A stretch of 64,000 bases of DNA from Streptomyces chilikensis. Its GTDB lineage: Bacteria; Actinomycetota; Actinomycetes; Streptomycetales; Streptomycetaceae. Positions 10,249 through 18,140 of the stretch are shown here, piece by piece. The position numbers and the translations under genes were made by a program. Where the stretch lies: assembly GCF_001642695.1 (NCBI RefSeq), contig NZ_LWCC02000005.1, forward strand, positions 415,983 through 479,982, in the 5' to 3' direction. The number at the start of each line of letters is the position of its first letter. Position 1 is the first letter of the stretch. The notes beneath the pieces were generated by a model. The model ran no database searches. It was not told the origin of the DNA and saw nothing but the letters and a program-made list of their open reading frames with translations.

Positions 10249-13200
10249 TTGACCGTGCCTGTTGCGCTGCTGTCCACGTCCGACACCGATCTGCTCTCCG
10301 CGCGGGCCAGTGGCGCCGCCTACGTGTGGGCGAATCCGTCCCGGGCCTCCGACGAGGAACTCTCCGCCGCGGTGGAGGGCGCCGCCCTGGTGGTGGTGAG
10401 GCTGCTCGGCTCTCCGCAGGACCTGTGGCCGGGACTCGCGGCCGTCCGCGAACGGGGGACGCCCCTCGTCGTGCTGGGCGGGGAGCTCCAGCCGAGTGCC
10501 GAGCTGATGGAGCACTCGACGGTGCCCGTCGGGGTGGCCGCCGACGCGCACCGGTACCTCGCGGAGGGCGGGCCGGCGAACCTGCGGCGGCTGCACGCCT
10601 TCCTCTCCGACACCGTGCTGCTCACCGGTGAGGGCTTCGACCCGCCGGAGGCGGTGCCGCTGTGGGGGTTCGCCCGGCGGGACGTTCCGGTGGACGAGGG
10701 CCTGCCGCGGGTGGGGATCCTCTACTACCGGGCGCACGAGGCGGGCGGCAACGCGGCGTTCGCGCACGCGCTGGCCGACGCGGTGGACGCCACGGGCCGG
10801 GGCGTGGGCGTTCCGGTGTTCGCGGGGTCGCTGCGGTCGGCGCCGGACGAGCTGTACGAGGCGCTGGGCGCTTTCGACGCGCTGGTCGTGACCGTGCTGG
10901 CGGCCGGCGGGAGCGTCCCCGCCTCCGCGAGCGCCGGCGGCGACGACGAGGCGTGGGACGTCGAGCGGATGGCCGCGCTGGACGTGCCGGTGCTGCAGGG
11001 GCTGTGCCTGACGAGCTCGCGGGCCGAGTGGGAGGCGTCGGAGGACGGCGTCACTCCGCTGGACTCGGCGAGCCAGATCGCCATCCCGGAGTTCGACGGG
11101 CGGATCATCACCGTGCCGTTCTCCTTCAAGGAGATCGACCGGGACGGCCTGCCGCGCTACGTGGCGGACCCCGAGCGGTGCGCCCGTCTGGCGGGGATCG
11201 CGGTCGGCCACGCCCGGCTGCGGCACGTGCCGAACGGGCGGAAGCGGATCGCGGTGGTGCTGTCGGCGTACCCGACCAAGCACTCCCGCATCGGCAACGC
11301 GGTCGGGCTGGACACGCCCCGCTCGGCGGTGCGGCTGCTGCGCCGGCTGCGTGAGGAGGGCTACGACCTGGGCGCGCCCGGCGACCTGCCCGGTCTCGAC
11401 CTGCCCGACGACCAGGAGGCGGGGGACGCGCTGATCCACGCGGTGATCGCGGCGGGCGGGCAGGACGAGGAGTGGCTGACCTCCGGCCAGCTCACCGACG
11501 CCCATGTGCGGATCACCGCCGAGGAGTACGCGGCGTGGACGGCGGACCTGCCCGCCGGGCTGCGGGACGCGATGACCGGGGCGTGGGGCCCGGCCCCGGG
11601 CCGGCTGTTCGTCAACGAGGCCGGGGAGATCGTCCTCGCCGCGCTGCGCGCGGGCAACGTGGTGGTGCTGGTGCAGCCGCCGCGCGGCTTCGGGGAGAAC
11701 CCGGTGGCGATCTACCACGACCCGTCGCTGCCGCCGAGCCACCACTACCTGGCCGCGTACCGCTGGCTGGAGAACGGTTTCGGCGCGGACGCCGTGGTCC
11801 ACCTGGGCAAGCACGGGTCGCTGGAGTGGCTGCCGGGCAAGAACGCCGCGCTGTCCGCGTCCTGCGCCACCGACGCGGCACTGGGCGGGATGCCGCTGGT
11901 CTACCCGTTCCTGGTGAACGACCCCGGCGAGGGGGCCCAGGCCAAGCGCCGGGCGCACGCCACGGTGGTCGACCACCTGATACCGCCGATGGCGCGCGCC
12001 GAGTCCTACGGCGACATCGCGCGCCTGGAGCAGCTGCTGGACGAGCACGCCAACATCGCGTCGATGGACCCGGCGAAGCTGCCGGCGGTCCGGGGCGAGA
12101 TCTGGTCCCTGTTGCGCGCGGCGGAGCTGCACCGGGACCTGGGGCTGGAACAGCGGCCGGACGACGAGGAGTTCGACGACTTCCTGCTCCACGTCGACGG
12201 CTGGCTCTGCGAGATCAAGGACGCGCAGATCCGGGACGGCCTGCACGTGCTGGGCGAGGCGCCGACGGGTGAGGCGCGGGTCAACCTGGTGCTGGCGATC
12301 CTGCGGGCCGCCCAGGTGTGGGGCGGGGTCGGCGGCGCCGTGCCGGGGCTGCGGAAGGCGCTGGGGCTGAAGGACGACGAGCGGCTGGACACGGTCGACG
12401 GCGTCGAGGCGCGGGCGCGCGAGCTGGTGGAGCGGATGGAGGCCGCGGGCTGGGACCCGGCGGCGGCCGCCGCGCTGCACGACGACCCGCAGGTGCGGCG
12501 GGTCCTGGAGTTCGCCGCCGAGCAGGTGGTGCCCCGGCTCGCCCGGACGACGGAGGAGCTGGACCACGTGGTCCACGCGCTCGCGGGCGGCTACGTGCCG
12601 GCCGGCCCTTCGGGGTCCCCGCTGCGCGGTCTGGTGAACGTGCTGCCCACCGGGCGGAACTTCTACACGGTGGACCCGCGGGCGGTGCCGTCGCGGCTGG
12701 CCTGGCAGACCGGCCAGGCGATGGCCCGCTCGCTCGTGGAGCGGCACCTGCAGGAGACCGGGGACTACCCGGAGTCGGTCGGCCTGTCGGTGTGGGGCAC
12801 GTCGGCGATGCGGACCTCCGGCGACGACGTGGCCGAGGTGCTGGCGCTGCTGGGCGTGCGGCCCGAGTGGGACGAGGCGTCCCGGCGGGTGTCGCGGCTG
12901 GAGGTGGTGCCGCTGGAGGAGCTGGGCCGTCCCAGGATCGACGTGACGGTGCGGATCTCGGGTTTCTTCCGCGACGCCTTCCCCCACGTGGTGGCGATGC
13001 TGGACGACGCGGTGCGGATGGTCGCCGTGCTCGACGAGCCGGACGAGCGGAACTTCGTGCGGGCGCACGCCCGGGCCGATCTGGCGGTGCACGGGGACGA
13101 GCGCCGGGCGACCACGCGCATCTTCGGCTCGAAGCCGGGCTCCTACGGGGCGGGCATCCTGCAGCTGGTGGAGTCGGGCAGCTGGCGTGACGACCGCGAC

Positions 13201-13839
13201 CTCGCCGAGGTGTACACGGCGTGGGGCGGCTTCGCCTACGGCCGGGGGCTGGACGGCGTGCCGGCCGCGGAGGACATGCGCGCCAACTACCGCCGGATCA
13301 AGGTGGCGGCGAAGAACATCGACAGCGCCGAGCACGACATCGCGGACTCCGACGACTACTTCCAGTACCACGGCGGCATGATCGCCACGGTGCGCGCGCT
13401 GACCGGCGCCGACCCCAAGGCGTACGTGGGCGACTCGACGACGCCGGACGCGGTGCGCACCCGGACGCTGGCGGAGGAGACGGCCCGGGTGTTCCGCGCC
13501 CGGGTGGTCAACCCCCGCTGGATCGCGGCGATGCGCCGCCACGGGTACAAGGGCGCGTTCGAGCTGGCGGCGACCGTCGACTACCTCTTCGGTTTCGACG
13601 CCACGGCCGGCGTGGTGCACGACTGGATGTACGAGAAGCTGGCCGCCGAGTACGTCCTCGACGAGGAGACCCAGGAGTTCCTGCGGCGCTCCAACCCGTG
13701 GGCGCTGCACGGCATCGTGGAGCGGCTGCACGAGGCGGCGGAGCGCGGTCTGTGGGCCGAACCCGATCCGGAGACCCTGCGGGCCATGGCCGAGGTCTAC
13801 CTGGAGGTCGAGGGCGAGCTGGAGGAGCGGTCCGAGTGA
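10249..13839 (+). CDS. cobN: Cobaltochelatase large subunit CobN
   Basis: A 1196-aa CobN/Mg-chelatase H-type subunit that binds hydrogenobyrinic acid a,c-diamide and inserts Co2+ with ATP-driven partner subunits. Family blocks include KHSRIGNAVGLDTPRSA, WGPAPGRLFVNEAGEIV, HLGKHGSLEWLPGKNAALS, GRNFYTVDPRAVPSR, and WGTSAMRTSGDDVAEVL; the C-terminal HDWMYEKLAAEYVLD completes the domain. Length is normal. TTG at 10249 is eight bases after GGGGGAGGA; GTG at 10255 is a weaker alternative. It opens a riboswitch-controlled operon and overlaps cobF by four bases (GTGA). The ChlI/D-type subunit at 21192-23348 is its likely ATPase partner instead of CobS/CobT. Confidence 0.95.
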   Translation: MTVPVALLSTSDTDLLSARASGAAYVWANPSRASDEELSAAVEGAALVVVRLLGSPQDLWPGLAAVRERGTPLVVLGGELQPSAELMEHSTVPVGVAADAHRYLAEGGPANLRRLHAFLSDTVLLTGEGFDPPEAVPLWGFARRDVPVDEGLPRVGILYYRAHEAGGNAAFAHALADAVDATGRGVGVPVFAGSLRSAPDELYEALGAFDALVVTVLAAGGSVPASASAGGDDEAWDVERMAALDVPVLQGLCLTSSRAEWEASEDGVTPLDSASQIAIPEFDGRIITVPFSFKEIDRDGLPRYVADPERCARLAGIAVGHARLRHVPNGRKRIAVVLSAYPTKHSRIGNAVGLDTPRSAVRLLRRLREEGYDLGAPGDLPGLDLPDDQEAGDALIHAVIAAGGQDEEWLTSGQLTDAHVRITAEEYAAWTADLPAGLRDAMTGAWGPAPGRLFVNEAGEIVLAALRAGNVVVLVQPPRGFGENPVAIYHDPSLPPSHHYLAAYRWLENGFGADAVVHLGKHGSLEWLPGKNAALSASCATDAALGGMPLVYPFLVNDPGEGAQAKRRAHATVVDHLIPPMARAESYGDIARLEQLLDEHANIASMDPAKLPAVRGEIWSLLRAAELHRDLGLEQRPDDEEFDDFLLHVDGWLCEIKDAQIRDGLHVLGEAPTGEARVNLVLAILRAAQVWGGVGGAVPGLRKALGLKDDERLDTVDGVEARARELVERMEAAGWDPAAAAALHDDPQVRRVLEFAAEQVVPRLARTTEELDHVVHALAGGYVPAGPSGSPLRGLVNVLPTGRNFYTVDPRAVPSRLAWQTGQAMARSLVERHLQETGDYPESVGLSVWGTSAMRTSGDDVAEVLALLGVRPEWDEASRRVSRLEVVPLEELGRPRIDVTVRISGFFRDAFPHVVAMLDDAVRMVAVLDEPDERNFVRAHARADLAVHGDERRATTRIFGSKPGSYGAGILQLVESGSWRDDRDLAEVYTAWGGFAYGRGLDGVPAAEDMRANYRRIKVAAKNIDSAEHDIADSDDYFQYHGGMIATVRALTGADPKAYVGDSTTPDAVRTRTLAEETARVFRARVVNPRWIAAMRRHGYKGAFELAATVDYLFGFDATAGVVHDWMYEKLAAEYVLDEETQEFLRRSNPWALHGIVERLHEAAERGLWAEPDPETLRAMAEVYLEVEGELEERSE

Positions 13840-14579
13840 GCGTCGCGGTGAGGGTGCGGATCCTCGGCATCGGCATGGGGCCGCGGCACCTGACGGCCGA
13901 GGTCGTGGAGGCGCTGCGGGGCTGCGACTACGCGGTGGCGGCCCGCAAGTCCGAGGACGACGGGCTGCTGGAGACGCGGCGCGCGGTGTGCGGGGCGCAC
14001 GGCGTGGAGCTGGTGGAGGTGCCGGACCCCGAGCGCGACCGGCGCGATCCGAAGGACTACCCGGGGGCGGTCGCGGCCTGGCACGAGGCGCGGGTGGCCG
14101 CCTACGAGCGGGTGCTGGCCGCCCGCGGCGGCACGGCGGCGTTCCTGGTGTGGGGCGACCCCTCGCTGTACGACTCGACGGTGCGGATCGTGGAGCGGAT
14201 CGCGGCGCGGGGGGTGGTGCCGGTGGAGTACGACGTGCTGCCGGGGGTGGGCGCGCCGCAGCTGCTGGCGGCGCGGCACCGGATGGTGCTGCACGAGGTG
14301 GGGCGGCCGGTGCACGTGACCACGGCCCGCCGGCTGGCCGCGGCGGTGGCGGAGGGCCAGGAGAACATCGTCGTGATGCTGGGCGCCGAGCCCCGGTTCG
14401 ACGGGCTGGAGGACTGGTCCGTGTGGTGGGGCGCCAACCTCGGCACGGACACCGAGGAGCTGGTGGCCGGTCCGGTCGGTGAGGTGCTGCCCGAGATCGC
14501 GCGCGCCCGCGCCCGGGCGCGGGAGGCGGCCGGATGGGTGATGGACGTCTGTCTGCTGAGGAAGGGCGCGGGGGCATGA
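13836..14579 (+). CDS. cobF: Precorrin-6A synthase (deacetylating) CobF
   Basis: CobF uses SAM to methylate C-1 of precorrin-5 with loss of the C-20 acetyl group, a step specific to the aerobic pathway. The 247-aa protein opens with the SAM-methyltransferase strand ILGIGMGPRHLT, then YAVAARKSEDDG and RRDPKDYPGAVAAWHEAR, which are characteristic of CobF, and LVWGDPSLYDSTVRI for the SAM/substrate pocket. Its GTG start overlaps the cobN stop (GTGA), and its own stop overlaps the cobQ start (ATGA), so translation is coupled. Its presence, with CobG and CobN, assigns the locus to the oxygen-dependent route. Confidence 0.93.
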   Translation: MSVAVRVRILGIGMGPRHLTAEVVEALRGCDYAVAARKSEDDGLLETRRAVCGAHGVELVEVPDPERDRRDPKDYPGAVAAWHEARVAAYERVLAARGGTAAFLVWGDPSLYDSTVRIVERIAARGVVPVEYDVLPGVGAPQLLAARHRMVLHEVGRPVHVTTARRLAAAVAEGQENIVVMLGAEPRFDGLEDWSVWWGANLGTDTEELVAGPVGEVLPEIARARARAREAAGWVMDVCLLRKGAGA

Positions 14580-16057
14580 GCGGGCTGCTGGTGGCGGGGA
14601 CCACCTCGGACGCCGGGAAGAGCGTGGTGACGACGGCGCTGTGCCGGGCGTTCGCGCGGCGGGGGCTGCGGGTGGCCCCGTACAAGGCCCAGAACATGTC
14701 GAACAACTCGATGGTCTGCCGCGGCCGCGACGGGGTGACGGCGGAGATCGGGCGTGCCCAGTGGGTGCAGGCGGTGGCGGCGCGCGCGGTGCCCGAGCCG
14801 GAGATGAACCCGGTGCTGCTGAAGCCGGGGACGGACCGGCGCAGTCACGTGGTGCTGATGGGGCAGCCGGCCGGGGACGTGTCGTCGGCGGACTGGGAGA
14901 CGGGCCGCAGGCATCTGGCCGAGGCGGCGCACGCCGCCTTCGACGATCTGGCCGCCCGGTACGACGTGGTGGTGGCCGAGGGGGCGGGGAGCCCCGCCGA
15001 GATCAATCTGCGGGCGGGCGACTACGTCAACATGGGGCTGGCCCGGCACGCGCGGCTTCCGGTGGTGGTGGTCGGCGACATCGACCGGGGCGGGGTGTTC
15101 GCCTCGATGTACGGAACGGTGGGGCTGCTGGAGCCTGCCGACCAGGCGCTGGTCGCCGGGTTCGTCGTCAACAAGTTCCGCGGTGACGCGGGACTGCTGC
15201 GGCCCGGGCTGGAGGATCTGGAGCGGCTCACCGGTCGCAGGGTGTTCGGCGTGCTGCCGTGGGATCCGGGGCTGTGGCTGGACTCGGAGGACGCGCTGGA
15301 CCTGGAGGGCCGGCGGGCACGCGGGGACGCGGTGCGGCGGGTGGCCGTGGTCCGGCTGCCGCGCGTCAGCAACTTCACGGACGTGGACGCGCTCGGGCTG
15401 GAGCCGGACCTCGACGTGGTGTTCGCGTCGGGGCCCCGGGACCTGTCGGACGCGGACCTGGTGGTGCTGCCGGGGACCCGGTCGACGCTGGCCGACCTGG
15501 CGTGGCTGCGGTCGCGGGGGCTGGACCGGGCGGTGGTGGAGCACGCACGGCGGGGCCGGCCGGTGCTGGGGATCTGCGGAGGGTTCCAGATGCTGGGGCG
15601 CGTCGTCGCCGATCCGGACGGGGTCGAGGCGGAGCCGGGGGCGCGCGCGGAAGGGCTGGGACTGCTCGACGTGCGGACGGACTTCGCGGTGGAGAAGACG
15701 CTGCGGCTGCCGGAGGGGTCGGCCCTGGGGGCGCCGGCGTCCGGGTACGAGATCCATCACGGGCGGATCACCGTCGGCGACGGGGCCGTGGAGTTCCTCG
15801 GCGGCGCGCGGGCGGGCAACGTGTTCGGGACGATGTGGCACGGAAGCCTGGAGGGGGACGCCTTCCGGCGGGCGTTCCTCGCCGAGACGCTGGGGTGCGC
15901 GCCGTCGGGGGTCCGGTTCGCCGCCGCGCGGGAGGGACGGATCGAAGGGCTGGCCGATCTGGCGGAGAAGCACCTCGACGTCGACGCGCTGGCCGGGCTG
16001 GCGCGGGACGGGACGCCGGGTGCGCTTCCGGTGCTGGCGCCCGGAGGTGTGCGGTGA
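14576..16057 (+). CDS. cobQ: Cobyric acid synthase CobQ
   Basis: A 493-aa glutamine amidotransferase that amidates side chains b, d, e and g of adenosyl-cobyrinic acid a,c-diamide. The N-terminal dethiobiotin-synthetase-like domain has [19 protein letters not shown] and [14 protein letters not shown] (CobQ hallmark), then [18 protein letters not shown]. The C-terminal class I amidotransferase domain has the nucleophile region [13 protein letters not shown] and the histidine in [11 protein letters not shown]. Both neighbours overlap by four bases, consistent with a single message under riboswitch 1. Normal length and complete motifs. Confidence 0.96.
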   Translation: MSGLLVAGTTSDAGKSVVTTALCRAFARRGLRVAPYKAQNMSNNSMVCRGRDGVTAEIGRAQWVQAVAARAVPEPEMNPVLLKPGTDRRSHVVLMGQPAGDVSSADWETGRRHLAEAAHAAFDDLAARYDVVVAEGAGSPAEINLRAGDYVNMGLARHARLPVVVVGDIDRGGVFASMYGTVGLLEPADQALVAGFVVNKFRGDAGLLRPGLEDLERLTGRRVFGVLPWDPGLWLDSEDALDLEGRRARGDAVRRVAVVRLPRVSNFTDVDALGLEPDLDVVFASGPRDLSDADLVVLPGTRSTLADLAWLRSRGLDRAVVEHARRGRPVLGICGGFQMLGRVVADPDGVEAEPGARAEGLGLLDVRTDFAVEKTLRLPEGSALGAPASGYEIHHGRITVGDGAVEFLGGARAGNVFGTMWHGSLEGDAFRRAFLAETLGCAPSGVRFAAAREGRIEGLADLAEKHLDVDALAGLARDGTPGALPVLAPGGVR

Positions 16058-16782
16058 GGCTGCTGCTGCTGGGCGGGACGGCCGAGGCCCGGGAGCTGGC
16101 CGCCCTGCTGGTGGACGCCGGGGTGGAGGTGACGACCTCGCTCGCGGGGCGGGTCGCCCGGCCGCGCCTGCCGGTGGGGACGGTGCGGATCGGCGGTTTC
16201 GGCGGCGTGCCCGGGCTGCGGGCGGCGCTGGCCGACTACGACGTCGTGGTGGACGCGACGCATCCGTTCGCCCAGGGCATGAGCGCCAACGCCGCGGTCG
16301 CGTGCGGGAGTTCGGGGGTGCCGTTGCTGCGGCTGGAGCGGCCGGCCTGGGACCCCGATCCGGCGTGGACGTACGCCTCCTCGCACGAGGAGGCCGCCGG
16401 GCGCGCCGCCGGGCTGGGCGGTCGGCCGTTCGTGACGGTGGGGCGGCAGGAGCTGGCGCGCTTCGTGCCCGCGCTGGGGGCACGTGCCGTGCTGGCGCGG
16501 GTGGTCGACGTGCCGGACCTCCGGCTCCCGCCCGCCTGGCGGCTGCTGACCAGCCGGGGGCCCTACGTCCTGGACGGCGAGCTGGAGCTGTTCCGCGAGC
16601 ACGACGCCGATGTGCTGGTGACCAAGGACTCCGGGGGAACCTACACCTGGCCGAAGATGGAGGCGGCGCGACTGCTCGGGGTTCCGGTGGTGGTGGTCCG
16701 CAGGCCCCGCGGCACGGACGGTGTGCCGGTGGTGCACGACGTGGCCGAGGCGTTCGCCTGGGTGCGGGAGCAGGAGGGCTGA
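16054..16782 (+). CDS. cobK: Precorrin-6A reductase CobK
   Basis: CobK reduces precorrin-6A to precorrin-6B (dihydro) with NADPH. The 242-aa protein starts with the nucleotide-binding [17 protein letters not shown], followed by [18 protein letters not shown], the core motif of CobK/Cbi[27 protein letters not shown] and [22 protein letters not shown] at 16054 overlaps the cobQ stop. It is the last gene of the riboswitch 1 operon and its stop is only 12 bp from that of a convergent cupin gene. Confidence 0.95.
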   Translation: MRLLLLGGTAEARELAALLVDAGVEVTTSLAGRVARPRLPVGTVRIGGFGGVPGLRAALADYDVVVDATHPFAQGMSANAAVACGSSGVPLLRLERPAWDPDPAWTYASSHEEAAGRAAGLGGRPFVTVGRQELARFVPALGARAVLARVVDVPDLRLPPAWRLLTSRGPYVLDGELELFREHDADVLVTKDSGGTYTWPKMEAARLLGVPVVVVRRPRGTDGVPVVHDVAEAFAWVREQEG

Positions 16783-16794
16783 CCGCTCCTGCGC

Positions 16795-17184
16795 TCAGGC
16801 GGTCCCGGCGGCGGGCACGGCGTAGCCGGGGACGGACGGCCATCGCACGGTGAGCACCACCGACTCCTCCTCCGCGCACCACGAGTGGTCCACGCCCTCG
16901 CCCCAGACGACGTAGTCGCCCTGGCGTTCCAGCACGACGCTGCGGCCGGGGAACTCCACGCGGAAACGTCCGCTGATCAGGACCTGCAGTGCGGTGCGCT
17001 TCTCGCCCCGCACCCACCGGGCACGGGTGTCGCCCCGCGGGTGGACGCCCCACTTGATCTCCACGGCTTCGCTGTGCCGCGGGTCGTCCGCGTCCTTGAA
17101 GTGCCCGAGCAGCCAGCCCCGGTCCAGGGCCGCGTCCTGGCCGGCGTTGCCGACGTACACGCTGTCGTCCATGGCTGCGGACAC
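16795..17184 (-). CDS. Cupin-domain protein at the end of a cobalamin operon
   Basis: A 129-aa single-domain protein with a cupin-like beta-barrel core: IKWGVHPRGDTRARWVRGEKRTALQVLISGRF, then VVLERQGDYVVWGEGVDHSWCAEEES. The metal-ligand pattern is degenerate: only H48 and the DHSW histidine are evident. GTG at 17184 has GGAG six bases before it, and its G is the last base of the cbiB stop (TAGTG), so translation is coupled to cbiB. ATG at 17172 is less well supported. Its place at the 3' end of a minus-strand cob unit suggests a corrinoid-linked or sensing role, but that is inference; no enzymatic activity can be assigned. Confidence 0.78.
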   Translation of the reverse strand: MSAAMDDSVYVGNAGQDAALDRGWLLGHFKDADDPRHSEAVEIKWGVHPRGDTRARWVRGEKRTALQVLISGRFRVEFPGRSVVLERQGDYVVWGEGVDHSWCAEEESVVLTVRWPSVPGYAVPAAGTA

Positions 17185-18140
17185 TAACAGCTCCGCCGCG
17201 CCGGCCCGCGGCGCGAGGCCGCCGCGGTCACCGCGGCGGTGACGGCCGCGGCCAGGGCGACGCGCCGGGCCAGGGCGGTGGCCCGGGGGATGTCGGTGGG
17301 CGCGGGGGGCGGGCCGTCGCCCATGACGGCCCGGTGCTCGGTTCCGGAGGCGTACCGGTTGGTTCCGCCGAGGCGGACGCCCAGGGCGCCCGCGAACGAC
17401 GCCTCGACGACGCCCGCGTTGGGGCTGGGGTGGGCGGCGGCGTCCCGGCGCCAGGCGCGCAGCGGCCCGGCGGGGCCGGTCGGCGAGGCGGCGGCGGTGA
17501 GCAGGCCGGCGAGGCGGGAGCCGGGCAGGTTGAGGAGGTCGTCGAGGCGGGCGGAGGCCCAGCCGAAGCGCTCGTGGCGCGGGGTGCGGTGGCCGACCAT
17601 GGCGTCGAGGGTGTTGGCCGCCCGGTAGGCGAGCAGCCCCGGGACGCCGGTGACGGCTCCCCAGACCAGCGGCGCGACGACGGCGTCGGAGGTGTTCTCG
17701 GCGACGGACTCGACCACGGCGCGGGCGATCTGCCCCTCGTCCAGGGTCGTGGTGTCGCGGCCCACCAGGGAACGGAGCCGGGTGCGGGCGGCGGGCAGGT
17801 CGGCGGCTGCGAGGTGGTCGTGGACCGCGGCCGCCTCGCGTTCCAGGGAGCGGCCGCCGAGGACCGCCCAGGTGGCCAGCGCGGTGGCGGCAAGGTGGGC
17901 GGCGGGGTGGCGGGCGGCGGCCCGCTCCACCGCCGTGCCCAGGGCCGCGGCGCCGCCCACCAGCAGGAGCGTGTGGACGGCGCCGCGGGCGCGGGAGTCG
18001 GCGTGCAGCCGTCGCTCCAGGGAGGCGGCGACGGTTCCGAAGCCGGCCACCGGGTGGAAGCGGCGCGGGTCGCCGAGGAGCCGGTCGGCGGCGTGGCCGA
18101 GCAGGAGGCCGGCCGCCCGGGTGTTCACGCGGTGGCGCAT
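17184..18140 (-). CDS. cobD: Adenosylcobinamide-phosphate synthase (CbiB/CobD)
   Basis: A 318-aa integral membrane protein that attaches (R)-1-amino-2-propanol or its phosphate to adenosylcobyric acid. Conserved blocks are RLLGDPRRFHPVAGFG, LVGRDTTTLDEGQIARAVVESVAENTSDAVVAPL, YRAANTLDAMVGHR, WASARLDDLLNLPGSRL and SPNAGVVEASFAGALGVRLGG. Several hydrophobic segments fit its membrane role. ATG at 18140 is chosen for the GGAGGTGCGGGC in front of it; it overlaps the cobB/cobC end by 16 bases, and a GTG at 18128 in a GTGA overlap is possible. Confidence 0.94.
   Translation of the reverse strand: MRHRVNTRAAGLLLGHAADRLLGDPRRFHPVAGFGTVAASLERRLHADSRARGAVHTLLLVGGAAALGTAVERAAARHPAAHLAATALATWAVLGGRSLEREAAAVHDHLAAADLPAARTRLRSLVGRDTTTLDEGQIARAVVESVAENTSDAVVAPLVWGAVTGVPGLLAYRAANTLDAMVGHRTPRHERFGWASARLDDLLNLPGSRLAGLLTAAASPTGPAGPLRAWRRDAAAHPSPNAGVVEASFAGALGVRLGGTNRYASGTEHRAVMGDGPPPAPTDIPRATALARRVALAAAVTAAVTAAASRRGPARRSC

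Noticed and set aside
9106-14706. 1866-aa minus-strand frame opposite cobN, cobF and part of cobQ
   Set aside because: It mirrors established genes on the other strand; its His/Arg/Pro/Gln composition is that of antisense GC-rich coding DNA.
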